A DNA stretch of 49,609 nucleotides from Marseilla massiliensis (GTDB lineage: Bacteria > Bacteroidota > Bacteroidia > Bacteroidales > Bacteroidaceae). The DNA lies in NCBI RefSeq assembly GCF_016899855.1, contig NZ_JACJJG010000016.1, forward strand, positions 1 through 49,609, read 5' to 3'. The notes beneath the pieces are model-generated. The model had not been told where the DNA came from and did no database searches. It saw nothing but the letters and a program-made list of their open reading frames with translations. Shown here piece by piece: positions 42,640 to 49,609 of the stretch. The translations under genes and the position numbers were made by a program. Numbering within the stretch: position 1 is the stretch's first letter; every line of letters starts with the position of its first letter.

Positions 42640-42670
42640 CAAATATACGTAAATTTTTCCATAATGACAA
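42640..42670 (-). promoter_or_regulatory. Promoter of the structured leader
   Basis: Minus strand TTG (42668-42670), 20 bp, TATATTTG (42640-42647): full consensus match. Confidence 0.8.
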
Positions 42671-42738
42671 ATTATGGGGTTGTATTTATACCGAAGTTTT
42701 ATACGGCCCGCTAACTCATTGATTGTCAGCGAGCTTCT

Positions 42739-42819
42739 TGTTTACGGCCTTTCGGCAGGTGAAACGTGGCCTTTTGCTGGACGAAAAGCCACAAACGGCA
42801 CTGCAATATGCCGCAAACT
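42739..42819. repeat. 22-bp period palindromic array F
   Basis: Cores at 42739, 42761, 42783 and 42805, exactly 22 bp apart (TGTTTACGGCCTTTC, GAAACGTGGCCTTTT, GAAAAGCCACAAACG, AATATGCCGCAAACT), with linkers GGCAGGT, GCTGGAC, GCACTGC. Cores 2 and 3 are partly complementary. It lies in the 745-bp gap 42341-43085, beyond the 43.1-kb gene's terminator. From 42820 to 43017 nothing is supported. Confidence 0.8.
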
Positions 42820-43017
42820 GTCATGGGGAGCTCCCAAGCAGCCCAACATGGTTCTTTCTATTTGTCTGTTCATAGTCGGATTGTTGTTTCCTGTGCAAAA
42901 ATATCGATGCACAGCGACAATACATGTCGCCGAAAAAATTATTTTCTTTTCACGCGATATTTTCTGTCTGTAGGCCGACAATACACATTCAAAAACAGCA
43001 ATACCGTCGATAACCGT

Positions 43018-43064
43018 AAACAAAAAGGAACCAACCAACAGGACCGCTTGTGGTTGGCTCCTTT
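43018..43064 (-). terminator. Terminator of the rlmN-pdxA gene cluster
   Basis: A 14-bp stem with one G-T (43024-43037 with 43051-43064), then TTTTTGTTT on the minus strand, 22 bp past the stop at 43086. Confidence 0.88.
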
Positions 43065-43085
43065 CCCTAAAAGTTTACTTCCGCC

Positions 43086-44096
43086 TCAATCTGTCGAAAG
43101 CTTACCGCCGTGCCGTTTCTCGATATTAATCATCAACAGGCCGATGGCAGTCCAGACAAGCTCGCGTACGCGCACTATCAGCGCCACGAAAATGCCCGCT
43201 CCGGCGGAAAGGGCAAGCCCGGCAGTAGACATGATAAAGCCGCCTTCACGCCCGCCAAGCTGCAACGGGAGGAAAAACAACAGATTGGCGAACAGGCTCG
43301 TGAATGCAAGTATCAATATACATTGCGTAAACGTGACATCAATTCCCGGCAGGACGAAAAGGATGAACATTATTTCAAGTGCCGAACAAACGCGGCAAGC
43401 CAGTTCAAGCAGCACCGCCGAGACAAACGTCTTGGGGTTCTGGTTATGCAAGGCGGCTATCTGGCGATCAATAGTGTCAAGTTGCTCTTTGTGCTTGTCG
43501 ATAAAACCGCGCGCCCAACGTTTCAGCCCTGGTATGTGGCGAACAAAGTTCATAAGCCTCACCGCCATGCCCTTGCGGTATCCTTTAAGGAAAAACCACA
43601 CGCCAAGGGCACAAAACGCTCCGGCTGAGGCAAGAATCAAGTCTATGGCAAAGTTAAGCCGCTCGGTAATAAGATATATCAAAATGGAGAGCAGCCAAAA
43701 GATAAAGTGGCTGAAAATATGCGTCATTGCATATAGAATGACTGACGACGAGGCGCGTTCCGTACCGATTTTTGGCGACAATGCCATTATTCGGTAAGGT
43801 TCTCCGCCCATCAATCCGCAGGGAGTGGTGTAGTTCAGGGCGAAACCCGACACTGTAATCTTATACAACCAGAAAAAATTGACCTTACTCTTGCCATCAG
43901 TCCCGCTCCTGATTATAATGTACCATGTGGCCGTATTGAAAATATAAAGAAAGGCCCATAAGGCAATAACGGCAAAAAACCAATAGCCTGCGCTCTTCAG
44001 GCCGCTCCATACCTCACGGTAGTCAAGCTGGGTAAGCATTATGGCAAGCACCACAATACCAAACAAGAAGAAGATGTTTTGGTACTTCTTTTTCAT
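43086..44096 (-). CDS. LPG-synthase-like membrane protein (UPF0104 flippase domain)
   Basis: The protein is 336 residues from [21 protein letters not shown]; a longer frame to 44171 adds a 25-residue hydrophobic stretch and cannot be excluded. About seven helices and the stretch [27 protein letters not shown] match the lysylphosphatidylglycerol synthase transmembrane (flippase-like) domain. The tail [20 protein letters not shown] is also typical. There is no MprF transferase domain, so it does not make aminoacyl-lipids. It is the last gene after rlmN, DUF4837 and pdxA. Confidence 0.86.
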   Translation of the reverse strand: MKKKYQNIFFLFGIVVLAIMLTQLDYREVWSGLKSAGYWFFAVIALWAFLYIFNTATWYIIIRSGTDGKSKVNFFWLYKITVSGFALNYTTPCGLMGGEPYRIMALSPKIGTERASSSVILYAMTHIFSHFIFWLLSILIYLITERLNFAIDLILASAGAFCALGVWFFLKGYRKGMAVRLMNFVRHIPGLKRWARGFIDKHKEQLDTIDRQIAALHNQNPKTFVSAVLLELACRVCSALEIMFILFVLPGIDVTFTQCILILAFTSLFANLLFFLPLQLGGREGGFIMSTAGLALSAGAGIFVALIVRVRELVWTAIGLLMINIEKRHGGKLSTD

Positions 44097-44194
44097 GGCA
44101 TTCAAATTAATCAAAAGCCAAAAAGTAAGAATCAAGAAAAATGCGCAAGCCGCAAGAACATATTTTCCCAATCCTTACTTTTTCAACTTATAGC

Positions 44195-45304
44195 TTATAT
44201 ATTCTCCTTTTGTTTCGCTTTAGGTATGTTGAACCTTGTCTTCTCACTGTCGTCACGCTTCTCGTGGTACAGTTTCTCCAACGGATGTGCCAACGGAGCG
44301 TCGTACTCAACACGATTGCGGAAAACGTCAAGCGCAACATAAACGGCATTGCGGAAAGAACTCTCGCTCGCCATGTTCTTTCCGGCAATTTCGTATGCCG
44401 TACCATGATCGGGCGAAGTACGCACAATGGGCAACCCCGCGGTAAAGTTTACACCGTCTCCACCGTCAAGAGCCTTGAAAGGCGCAAGTCCTTGGTCATG
44501 ATACATGGCCAGCACACCGTCGAATGAATCGTAACTGCCTCTACCGAAAAAGCCGTCGGCAGCAAATGGGCCAAAGGCATATATTCCTTTTTCTGAAAGT
44601 TCCTTGATGGCCGGAGCGATGATGTCCTGTTCCTCCTGGCCCAGAAGCCCGTCATCACCGGCATGAGGGTTGAGGGCCAGCACGGCAATACGCGGATTGG
44701 ATATACGGAAATCGCGCTTTAGCGACTGGTTGAAAACAGTAGCTTTTTCAATTATAAGCTCCTTTGTTATCGCTTCTGGAACATTTTTTAAGGGTAAATG
44801 TGTTGTCACCAATGCGACACGCATCATATCATTAAGCAATATCATAAGCGACTTGTTGCCATCCCCAACCCTTTCTTCAAGGTATTCAGTATGGCCACAG
44901 AAATCAAAGCCGTCGCCATGAATGTTGTTTTTATTGATTGGCGCGGTAACAAGAACATCAAACAAACCATTCTTATAGTCTTCCATAGCACGGTCCAACG
45001 CCTTCAACGAAGCAACTCCTGCATCCTTTGAAGGCTGGCCAAGGTCAACCTTTACCTCTTCATCAAACGTAGTAAGGAGATTCAGCTTGCCGCTATGAGC
45101 CTCAGCGGCAGAACTTATTATCGTAAAATTGGCCTGTATGCCAAGCGCATTACGATGATACGCGGCGACTTTTGGCGAACCATATATAATGGGGATGCAC
45201 ATATCAAGCATGGCTGGTTCGGCAAACGTCTTGAATATAACCTCATAACCTACGCCATTGGTGTCGCCGTGAGTGATGGCGACACGTATTTTTCTGTTTT
45301 CCAT
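44195..45304 (-). CDS. pdxA: 4-hydroxythreonine-4-phosphate dehydrogenase
   Basis: PdxA oxidises 4-phosphohydroxy-L-threonine with NAD in the DXP-dependent vitamin B6 pathway. The 369-residue protein has ITHGDTNGVGYEVI at the start, metal ligands in FCGHTEYL, NPHAGDDG and MYHDQGLAPFK, and TSPDHGTAYEIAGK. PdxJ, its partner, is not in the window. The start (MENRKIRVAITHGD) is the normal family start. It lies 97 bp after the DUF4837 gene on the same strand. Confidence 0.96.
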   Translation of the reverse strand: MENRKIRVAITHGDTNGVGYEVIFKTFAEPAMLDMCIPIIYGSPKVAAYHRNALGIQANFTIISSAAEAHSGKLNLLTTFDEEVKVDLGQPSKDAGVASLKALDRAMEDYKNGLFDVLVTAPINKNNIHGDGFDFCGHTEYLEERVGDGNKSLMILLNDMMRVALVTTHLPLKNVPEAITKELIIEKATVFNQSLKRDFRISNPRIAVLALNPHAGDDGLLGQEEQDIIAPAIKELSEKGIYAFGPFAADGFFGRGSYDSFDGVLAMYHDQGLAPFKALDGGDGVNFTAGLPIVRTSPDHGTAYEIAGKNMASESSFRNAVYVALDVFRNRVEYDAPLAHPLEKLYHEKRDDSEKTRFNIPKAKQKENI

Positions 45305-45401
45305 ATCTGATTATTTTGTAATTAAAATTGTCGTGACCGTCGGCACATAAGACTTTTATGCTTTATACCGCCGAACTTGGTCCGTGTCATATTTAACATG
45401 T

Positions 45402-46367
45402 TCATTTACTTAGCTTCAATGTATATAGCGACGCTTCCAACTGCCTTAGCAGGTTACGTTTCTTCATCCCTGGGGCATAAACAAACCCCTCGGCAACTAT
45501 AATCCTGCGCCGTGAAGAATCTACGATGGAATGAGACACGAACGGTCCGCCCATTGCATCACCTTCCATCTCCCACAACCCCCGTGTTATCATCACCGTA
45601 CGCCCATGTTCCACGGCTGTTCCGCTCTTGACAGTCAACGCCGATGTGCGCATATAGCTGCCGGGCCGTTCGCCTTGTATGTTTTCCTTCATAACACTAT
45701 CGCGCACATACAACGCCCTTTGTGCCGAAAGTTCCACTCCAGGATACGAGTACACACAGATGTTCTGCATTCCGCCTGGTGCGTTGTCCGAAACCCATAT
45801 AAAGCTATTGCCACGCTTAAAGGCCTTCATGTCGGCCGGTACCTTTAACGCACATCCGAACATCGAGTCAACCATTGCCCCGGCATTTGCATTGCTGCCC
45901 GCCGTAAGTAACGACATGCTGGCATTAAGCTCAAAGCGCCCAAGCAGGTTGACAAGCCCATTCGCCATATCTGGCAGCACCGTCTGCAATTCATTACATG
46001 ATGGAGTATTAATGTACACAACCACCTGTGGCCTCGCCCACACATTCTTCTCGTACCTGATTCCCGTCATGGTGAATAGACCTGAATCAACATTCACGAT
46101 AATGATACTTCGTGCCAACTTTGCAACCTGGTTGAAATGTATGCTGTCGGTCAACGACACGTCAAACAAGGGTTCAGGTTGGGGCAAACCGTCAACATCC
46201 CGTGAAAGAATGCTGTTAATCATTCCTGAAGCGTTGCCGTCTCCTGTTGAAAGCACGAGGACTTCATACGGACGCCCACCACTTTTGGGCAGCATCGAAC
46301 CATGCCCGTCTCCACACGAACAAAGCATTACCGCCATTACGGCAACACATGCCGCCAAAAACTTCAT
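45402..46367 (-). CDS. DUF4837 lipoprotein
   Basis: The protein is 321 residues from MKFLAACVAVMAVMLCSC, a lipoprotein signal; the longer frame lies inside rlmN. The ATG overlaps the rlmN stop as ATGA, so translation is coupled. The body PKSGGRPYEVLVLSTGD and FTMTGIRYEKNVWARPQVVVYINTPS match DUF4837, an envelope family of Bacteroidetes with unknown role. It precedes pdxA. Confidence 0.88.
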   Translation of the reverse strand: MKFLAACVAVMAVMLCSCGDGHGSMLPKSGGRPYEVLVLSTGDGNASGMINSILSRDVDGLPQPEPLFDVSLTDSIHFNQVAKLARSIIIVNVDSGLFTMTGIRYEKNVWARPQVVVYINTPSCNELQTVLPDMANGLVNLLGRFELNASMSLLTAGSNANAGAMVDSMFGCALKVPADMKAFKRGNSFIWVSDNAPGGMQNICVYSYPGVELSAQRALYVRDSVMKENIQGERPGSYMRTSALTVKSGTAVEHGRTVMITRGLWEMEGDAMGGPFVSHSIVDSSRRRIIVAEGFVYAPGMKKRNLLRQLEASLYTLKLSK

Positions 46368-47404
46368 AGGCTGCCGCCGGCCTCCTTCCTGGCCGTACTC
46401 AACAAACCACATGCCGCATAAATGTCTTGCCCGCGGCTGGCCCTTATAGTCGTGAATATGCCATGTCCAGTAAGATAATCTCGTAAAGCCTCCATTCGCT
46501 TGTCATCAGCTCCATGCAGGTCTACTCCAGGTATCTGGTGGAAACGTATTAAATTGATACGGCAGTCAAGACCGTTCAACAGCTTCACTATTTCACGTGC
46601 ATGCATGGGTGAATCGTTTAAACCTCCGAACACGATATACTCAAACGACAATCGGCGCTGATGGCTGAAATCGTAATTACGCAACATGTCAACAACTTCG
46701 GTTATCGGCATAGCCTTCTCGGCAGGCATAAGCATGGCGCGCTGCTCATGTATTGGCGAATGCAGGCTTATTGCCAAATGGCAGTCGCTTTCCTCTATAA
46801 AGCGGCACAACTTGTTCTTGACACCCACACTGCTAACTGTTATTCGTTTAGGGCTCCATGCGTATCCCCAATCCGACGTCAATGCCTCAGTAGCCCGCAA
46901 AACATTGTCGAGATTATCCATCGGCTCACCCTGGCCCATAAATACAATATTGGTCAAGGTGTCACGTTCTGGCACTGAATATATCTGATTTAAGATATCA
47001 CTGACAGTCAGGTTTCCTTCAAAACCCTGTTTTCCTGTTTGACAGAACAGACAGTTCATCTTGCACCCAACTTGTGATGACACACACAGCGTGGCCCTGT
47101 CGTTATCAGGTATATACACCGTCTCGACAAATTTACCGCTCATCGTCGGGAACAGGTACTTTACCGTTCCGTCCTTCGACTTTTGAACATCAACAGGCGG
47201 CATACATCCTATCGTGTATAAGCCTTTCAGCTTTTCTCGGTTCGCTTTCGATATATCGGTCATGTCATCGACAGAACGTACATGCCTTACGTAAAGCCAT
47301 TTAGCCATTTGCCCACCCGTAAATGCAGGCATACCAAGCTGCTTGGCAACATCCTTAAGTTCTGCAAGCGACAAGCCCAATAAAGGGATCAAGTTGGCAA
47401 CCAT
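46364..47404 (-). CDS. rlmN: 23S rRNA (adenine(2503)-C(2))-methyltransferase
   Basis: RlmN is a radical-SAM enzyme that methylates A2503 of 23S rRNA and A37 of some tRNAs. The 346-residue protein has the N-terminal helical domain (QLGMPAFTGGQMAKWLYVR), the radical-SAM CxxxCxxC at Cys114, Cys118 and Cys121 (GCKMNCLFCQTG), GQGEPMDNLDNVLRA, and the C-terminal ASRGQDIYAACGLL with the catalytic Cys. A -7 box lies at 47430-47437. It leads the cluster rlmN, DUF4837, pdxA, membrane protein. Confidence 0.96.
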   Translation of the reverse strand: MVANLIPLLGLSLAELKDVAKQLGMPAFTGGQMAKWLYVRHVRSVDDMTDISKANREKLKGLYTIGCMPPVDVQKSKDGTVKYLFPTMSGKFVETVYIPDNDRATLCVSSQVGCKMNCLFCQTGKQGFEGNLTVSDILNQIYSVPERDTLTNIVFMGQGEPMDNLDNVLRATEALTSDWGYAWSPKRITVSSVGVKNKLCRFIEESDCHLAISLHSPIHEQRAMLMPAEKAMPITEVVDMLRNYDFSHQRRLSFEYIVFGGLNDSPMHAREIVKLLNGLDCRINLIRFHQIPGVDLHGADDKRMEALRDYLTGHGIFTTIRASRGQDIYAACGLLSTARKEAGGSL

Positions 47405-47429
47405 TATTATCTCGTTAGTATTTAATTTG

Positions 47430-47437
47430 CAAACTTA
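47430..47437 (-). promoter_or_regulatory. -7 box of rlmN
   Basis: TAAGTTTG on the minus strand, 26 bp before the start codon. The -33 box is not evident. Confidence 0.5.
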
Positions 47438-47518
47438 CTAAATTTTTTTCACTTAATACCTATAACCTCTGAAAATTGCCTTTATTTGAACTTAAGACTG
47501 AAAATAAATTACAAAACA

Positions 47519-47559
47519 AAACGGCTGCCTTCAACTATTATTCAGTAAAGACAGCCGTT
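47519..47559 (-). terminator. Terminator of the fimbrial-anchor-like gene
   Basis: AACGGCTGTCTT/AAGGCAGCCGTT (12 bp, one G-T) followed by TTGTTTTG on the minus strand, 18 bp past the stop at 47578. Confidence 0.8.
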
Positions 47560-47577
47560 AATTTTTATTTAATTTCT

Positions 47578-48948
47578 TTAATTGGAATATGATTTTGTAG
47601 TAAATGCACGAACTATAAACGAAGCCTTACCGCTTGTCGGCCCTGCTTCTTGCTTTGATTGTGGATTATATGAAGAAATAATATTATCTTGGGTTTGGAA
47701 ATAATAACAATATGAACCGTATACTAACATGTCCATTGCACTATTACCCAACTCTTTTCGAATTGCAATTATATTCTCTCCTATCGTATTTAAATTTTCA
47801 GCAATATATTCCATTTCCTCCATTGTCGGCAATCTCCATCCTGTAATATCATCAACTGCCAATTCAGAAATAGCTTCATTTACAGCCTGTCGCATTGACT
47901 CTTGATCGCCATCCGTAAATTCTAAAGCATTTTTCGACTTTGCTGACATAAACGTAACAACAGTTTCAGATCCGACATTTTCCGACTTCAAAACATAACA
48001 TCCATTATATAATGTTCCGACTGTGGGTATATCACTTGTTTCAACATCACCACTATCATCAGTCTCCCCAGACTCCATGCCACCGAAATCGAACACGATT
48101 TCCTCATCTTCAGCCCACTCAACACCTGATATTGAGCCTGTCATCTCGATTCCGTCACCGGTAAATGTGCCGGTAATAAAAACCTTATGATTTGCCTTCA
48201 GCTCTCTATCGCATGTATATGAATAGCTCACAGTTTCACCATTTATTGTAAACGTCACCTCTACCGTTGGCCGTCCAACTGCCTCCAACAAATATACGCC
48301 ATCTGTATTCTTCCAGGTCGAATCGTCTACATCTTCGGTCAACTCAATCTCACTTGCTCCATTTTCACCAGAATAACTACCGTCAAGCAATAAATTCGCT
48401 TTTAGCGGATGAATACTTACCGAAACATTGCTTACGCTTGCAGGCACATTATTTATCGTAACAGACTCTATCAACATCACCTTTCTCTCAAGCGCCAAAG
48501 TCAAAGTATTCGTTCCTCCGTATTCCAATGTTACAGTATTGTTCGCCGTCATCAAATCACCATGCTTCTGTCCATCTTTCAACGTCAATACAGTTTCCTT
48601 AGTCGCGGTTTCTTGTGTCGGAAGTTCATACGAGTCAGCAGAAGCTCCAGCCACGGCACAAACTTCATACATACCCTCCGGTAACTTCAATGATAACTCA
48701 TCATCCGCAGACGAAAGCGTCGAAACCGCCACACATTCATTGCTTTCGTCAAATACGTATATATTTATAGGATAACTGATTATACTTTCCGTTCCACCTT
48801 CAGTACCGTCATTCGCCGCCGCCCTTGTACGCACAATCAACGTACTGTTAGCCTCTTTATTTTCAACAACTTCATCCTCATTGAACTTTTCGCAAGAAGA
48901 AAAAACTGACACTGCCATTAAAAGCAGCAGAATAATGATTTGTTTCAT
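47578..48948 (-). CDS. FimB/Mfa2-like lipoprotein with C-terminal DUF1566-like segment
   Basis: The protein is 456 residues from MKQIIILLLLMAVSVFSSC, a lipoprotein signal; the frame's 33 upstream codons overlap the promoter. Residues about 40-300 (TLIVRTRAA, SYPINIYVFDESNECV, LSLKLPEGMYEVCAVAGAS, LALERKVMLIESVTINNVP) match Bacteroidales fimbrial anchor/fimbrillin-like beta-sandwich proteins. The C-terminal part (GWRLPTMEEMEYIAENL, ending ASFIVRAF) resembles the DUF1566/FISUMP lectin-like segment. No other fimbrial gene is next to it. It is more AT-rich than most of the window. A surface adhesin role is likely but unproven. Confidence 0.72.
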   Translation of the reverse strand: MKQIIILLLLMAVSVFSSCEKFNEDEVVENKEANSTLIVRTRAAANDGTEGGTESIISYPINIYVFDESNECVAVSTLSSADDELSLKLPEGMYEVCAVAGASADSYELPTQETATKETVLTLKDGQKHGDLMTANNTVTLEYGGTNTLTLALERKVMLIESVTINNVPASVSNVSVSIHPLKANLLLDGSYSGENGASEIELTEDVDDSTWKNTDGVYLLEAVGRPTVEVTFTINGETVSYSYTCDRELKANHKVFITGTFTGDGIEMTGSISGVEWAEDEEIVFDFGGMESGETDDSGDVETSDIPTVGTLYNGCYVLKSENVGSETVVTFMSAKSKNALEFTDGDQESMRQAVNEAISELAVDDITGWRLPTMEEMEYIAENLNTIGENIIAIRKELGNSAMDMLVYGSYCYYFQTQDNIISSYNPQSKQEAGPTSGKASFIVRAFTTKSYSN

Positions 48949-48972
48949 GATATTAGTTTTTAATAATTTTCG

Positions 48973-48980
48973 CAAATATA
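48973..48980 (-). promoter_or_regulatory. -7 box of the fimbrial-anchor-like gene
   Basis: TATATTTG on the minus strand, 25 bp before the start. It lies in GCAAATATACGTAAA, also present at the leader promoter at 42639. Confidence 0.5.
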
Positions 48981-49113
48981 CGTAAAAATCTCTTACGATC
49001 ATAAATTCATCCTTGAAATATTCATCATCATTTATGTTTTTTAACACAAAAAATAAGCAATACTATAAAAACTCACATTATCATTAGAAAATTGTATATA
49101 ATAACTTGTCGTT

Positions 49114-49359
49114 ATAAGGTACATCAAACCAAAGACAGACCTGACTTTAAAAAAAGTGTTCGGTGAACATCCAAGCTTCATCAGCTTCCTCAATGTACTG
49201 CTGCCGTTTGACAAGTCCGACGAGGAAGCAACAGGGTTGAATAACTCAGCCCGAAACTTGTGCCATAAAATTCGCTACGCAAGGACAGCATCATAGACGT
49301 GAGCAGCCGCAACAAGGCAGGGTGACAATTTATCGTGAAGATACAGATGCTCAGTCAAA
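49114..49359 (+). pseudogene. Rpn/PD-(D/E)XK-family transposase remnant
   Basis: The frame from 49114 reads IRYIKPKTDLTFKKVFGEHPSF then SFLNVLLPFDKSDEEATG, the N-terminus of the Rpn-type (PD-(D/E)XK) transposase family, and stops at 49294. The neighbouring frame continues with SIIDVSSRNKAG, a stop, and QFIVKIQMLSQR, the catalytic-region motif usually read as QFIVEIQM, here with Lys for Glu. It therefore has a frameshift, a nonsense codon and a lost active-site residue, and it is cut off by an IS982-type end at about 49360. Confidence 0.8.
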
Positions 49360-49362
49360 GAT

Positions 49363-49381
49363 AACTTAACGTGAGTTCGGT
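49363..49381. repeat. Probable IS982-family terminal repeat
   Basis: AACTTAACGTGAGTTCGGT lies 10 bp outside the transposase stop; reversed it begins ACCGAACTCACGTT, which resembles IS982-type ends as I remember them. The other end is outside the window, so the pairing cannot be checked here. Confidence 0.55.
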
Positions 49382-49390
49382 ATAATAATC

Positions 49391-49609
49391 TTATGCAATA
49401 AGCCTGCTTTTATCAATGATGTCAATATTGAGTGACGGTTTCTTAGGAAGCAGGTTGTATGCGATAAGCCCTGCAATCAGGTTGGAAGCAAAACCGTCAA
49501 TGCTGCGGTGCCTGGTATGCTCAATGTAGCAGACGTTTTTGAGTTCGTCGTTGACGGTTTCAATGAGCGCCCTTTTCCGCAGCAGGATTTTGTCGTGCAG
49601 GTCCATGAG
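49391..49609 (-). mobile_element. IS982-family transposase, C-terminal part (cut by window edge)
   Basis: The visible 72 codons read [54 protein letters not shown], the C-terminus of IS982-type DDE transposases; Glu in ALIETVND is the last catalytic residue. The frame is open to the right edge, so the N-terminal part lies beyond base 49609. No defect is seen in the visible part. It appears to have inserted into the Rpn remnant. Confidence 0.88.

Noticed and set aside
42354..42662. 102-codon minus-strand frame across the structured leader as a protein
   Set aside because: The ATG lies upstream of the predicted start of transcription, there is no domain or signal, and the bases are better explained by RNA helices.

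Overview
The window looks like a chromosomal segment of a Bacteroidales bacterium, most probably Prevotellaceae. Three things point there. Promoters repeatedly have the Bacteroidetes form TTG/TTTG, about 20 bp, TAnnTTTG, with few Shine-Dalgarno sites. The families are typical of the phylum (DUF4252, DUF4301, DUF4837, OMP_b-brl_3 receptor, FimB/Mfa2-like lipoprotein, malic enzyme-phosphotransacetylase, sigma-54 activator-LptE-TPR-SecG block). The mobile remnants at the right edge (Rpn-type and IS982-type transposases) are common in the group. Most genes are on the minus strand. The genus is an inference.

Layout. 0-8.6 kb: sugar MFS transporter, zinc-ribbon coiled-coil protein and Nif3 protein; an XRE regulator beside a 0.77-kb AT-rich gap; holA divergent from an HsdR-N-like gene; an AlkZ-related protein; a TerB/DnaJ protein. 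8.8-14.4 kb: DprA-like protein, GNAT, TonB-dependent-type receptor, secreted nuclease lipoprotein, and a possible 34-aa gene with its own promoter and terminator. 14.7-16.9 kb: agmatine-to-putrescine genes aguA and aguB, separated by a perfect 38-bp inverted repeat. 16.9-21.5 kb: Tat-exported aldo/keto reductase opposite a broken AraC regulator, then a ZIP importer converging on a CDF transporter. 21.5-27.9 kb: a four-gene envelope operon (CDP-alcohol phosphatidyltransferase, GtrA, a 1277-aa glycosyltransferase/HIT-like/SpoIID fusion, AmpG-like permease). 28.1-30.1 kb: ECF sigma factor, membrane anti-sigma-like protein and two DUF4252 proteins. 30.5-38.0 kb: malic enzyme, TetR, a RelA-type synthetase with a lost hydrolase site, and DUF4301. 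38.2-41.3 kb: tRNA-His, secG, TPR, lptE, sigma-54 activator. 41.6-42.7 kb: a two-gene operon behind a 290-nt structured leader. 43.1-47.4 kb: rlmN, DUF4837, pdxA, LPG-synthase-like membrane protein. 47.6 kb to end: fimbrial-anchor-like lipoprotein, Rpn transposase remnant and the edge of an IS982-family element.

The most unusual structure is non-coding. Six intergenic arrays, all lying 3' of genes, are built from 15-nt near-palindromic cores of the type AAAAGgCsGcCTTTT plus 7-nt linkers at an exact 22-bp period (7655, 13196, 20198, 30250, 33875, 42739). A second intergenic family consists of short A/T-rich 7-8-bp repeats facing each other as inverted pairs (8.6, 10.5, 14.3, 15.8, 21.5 kb). 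The most interesting coding region is the 27.9-21.5 kb operon, which puts glycosyl transfer, a nucleotidyl-transfer-like domain, a peptidoglycan-cleaving domain and a muropeptide-type permease in one transcript. The most interesting RNA is the structured leader at 42633-42341.
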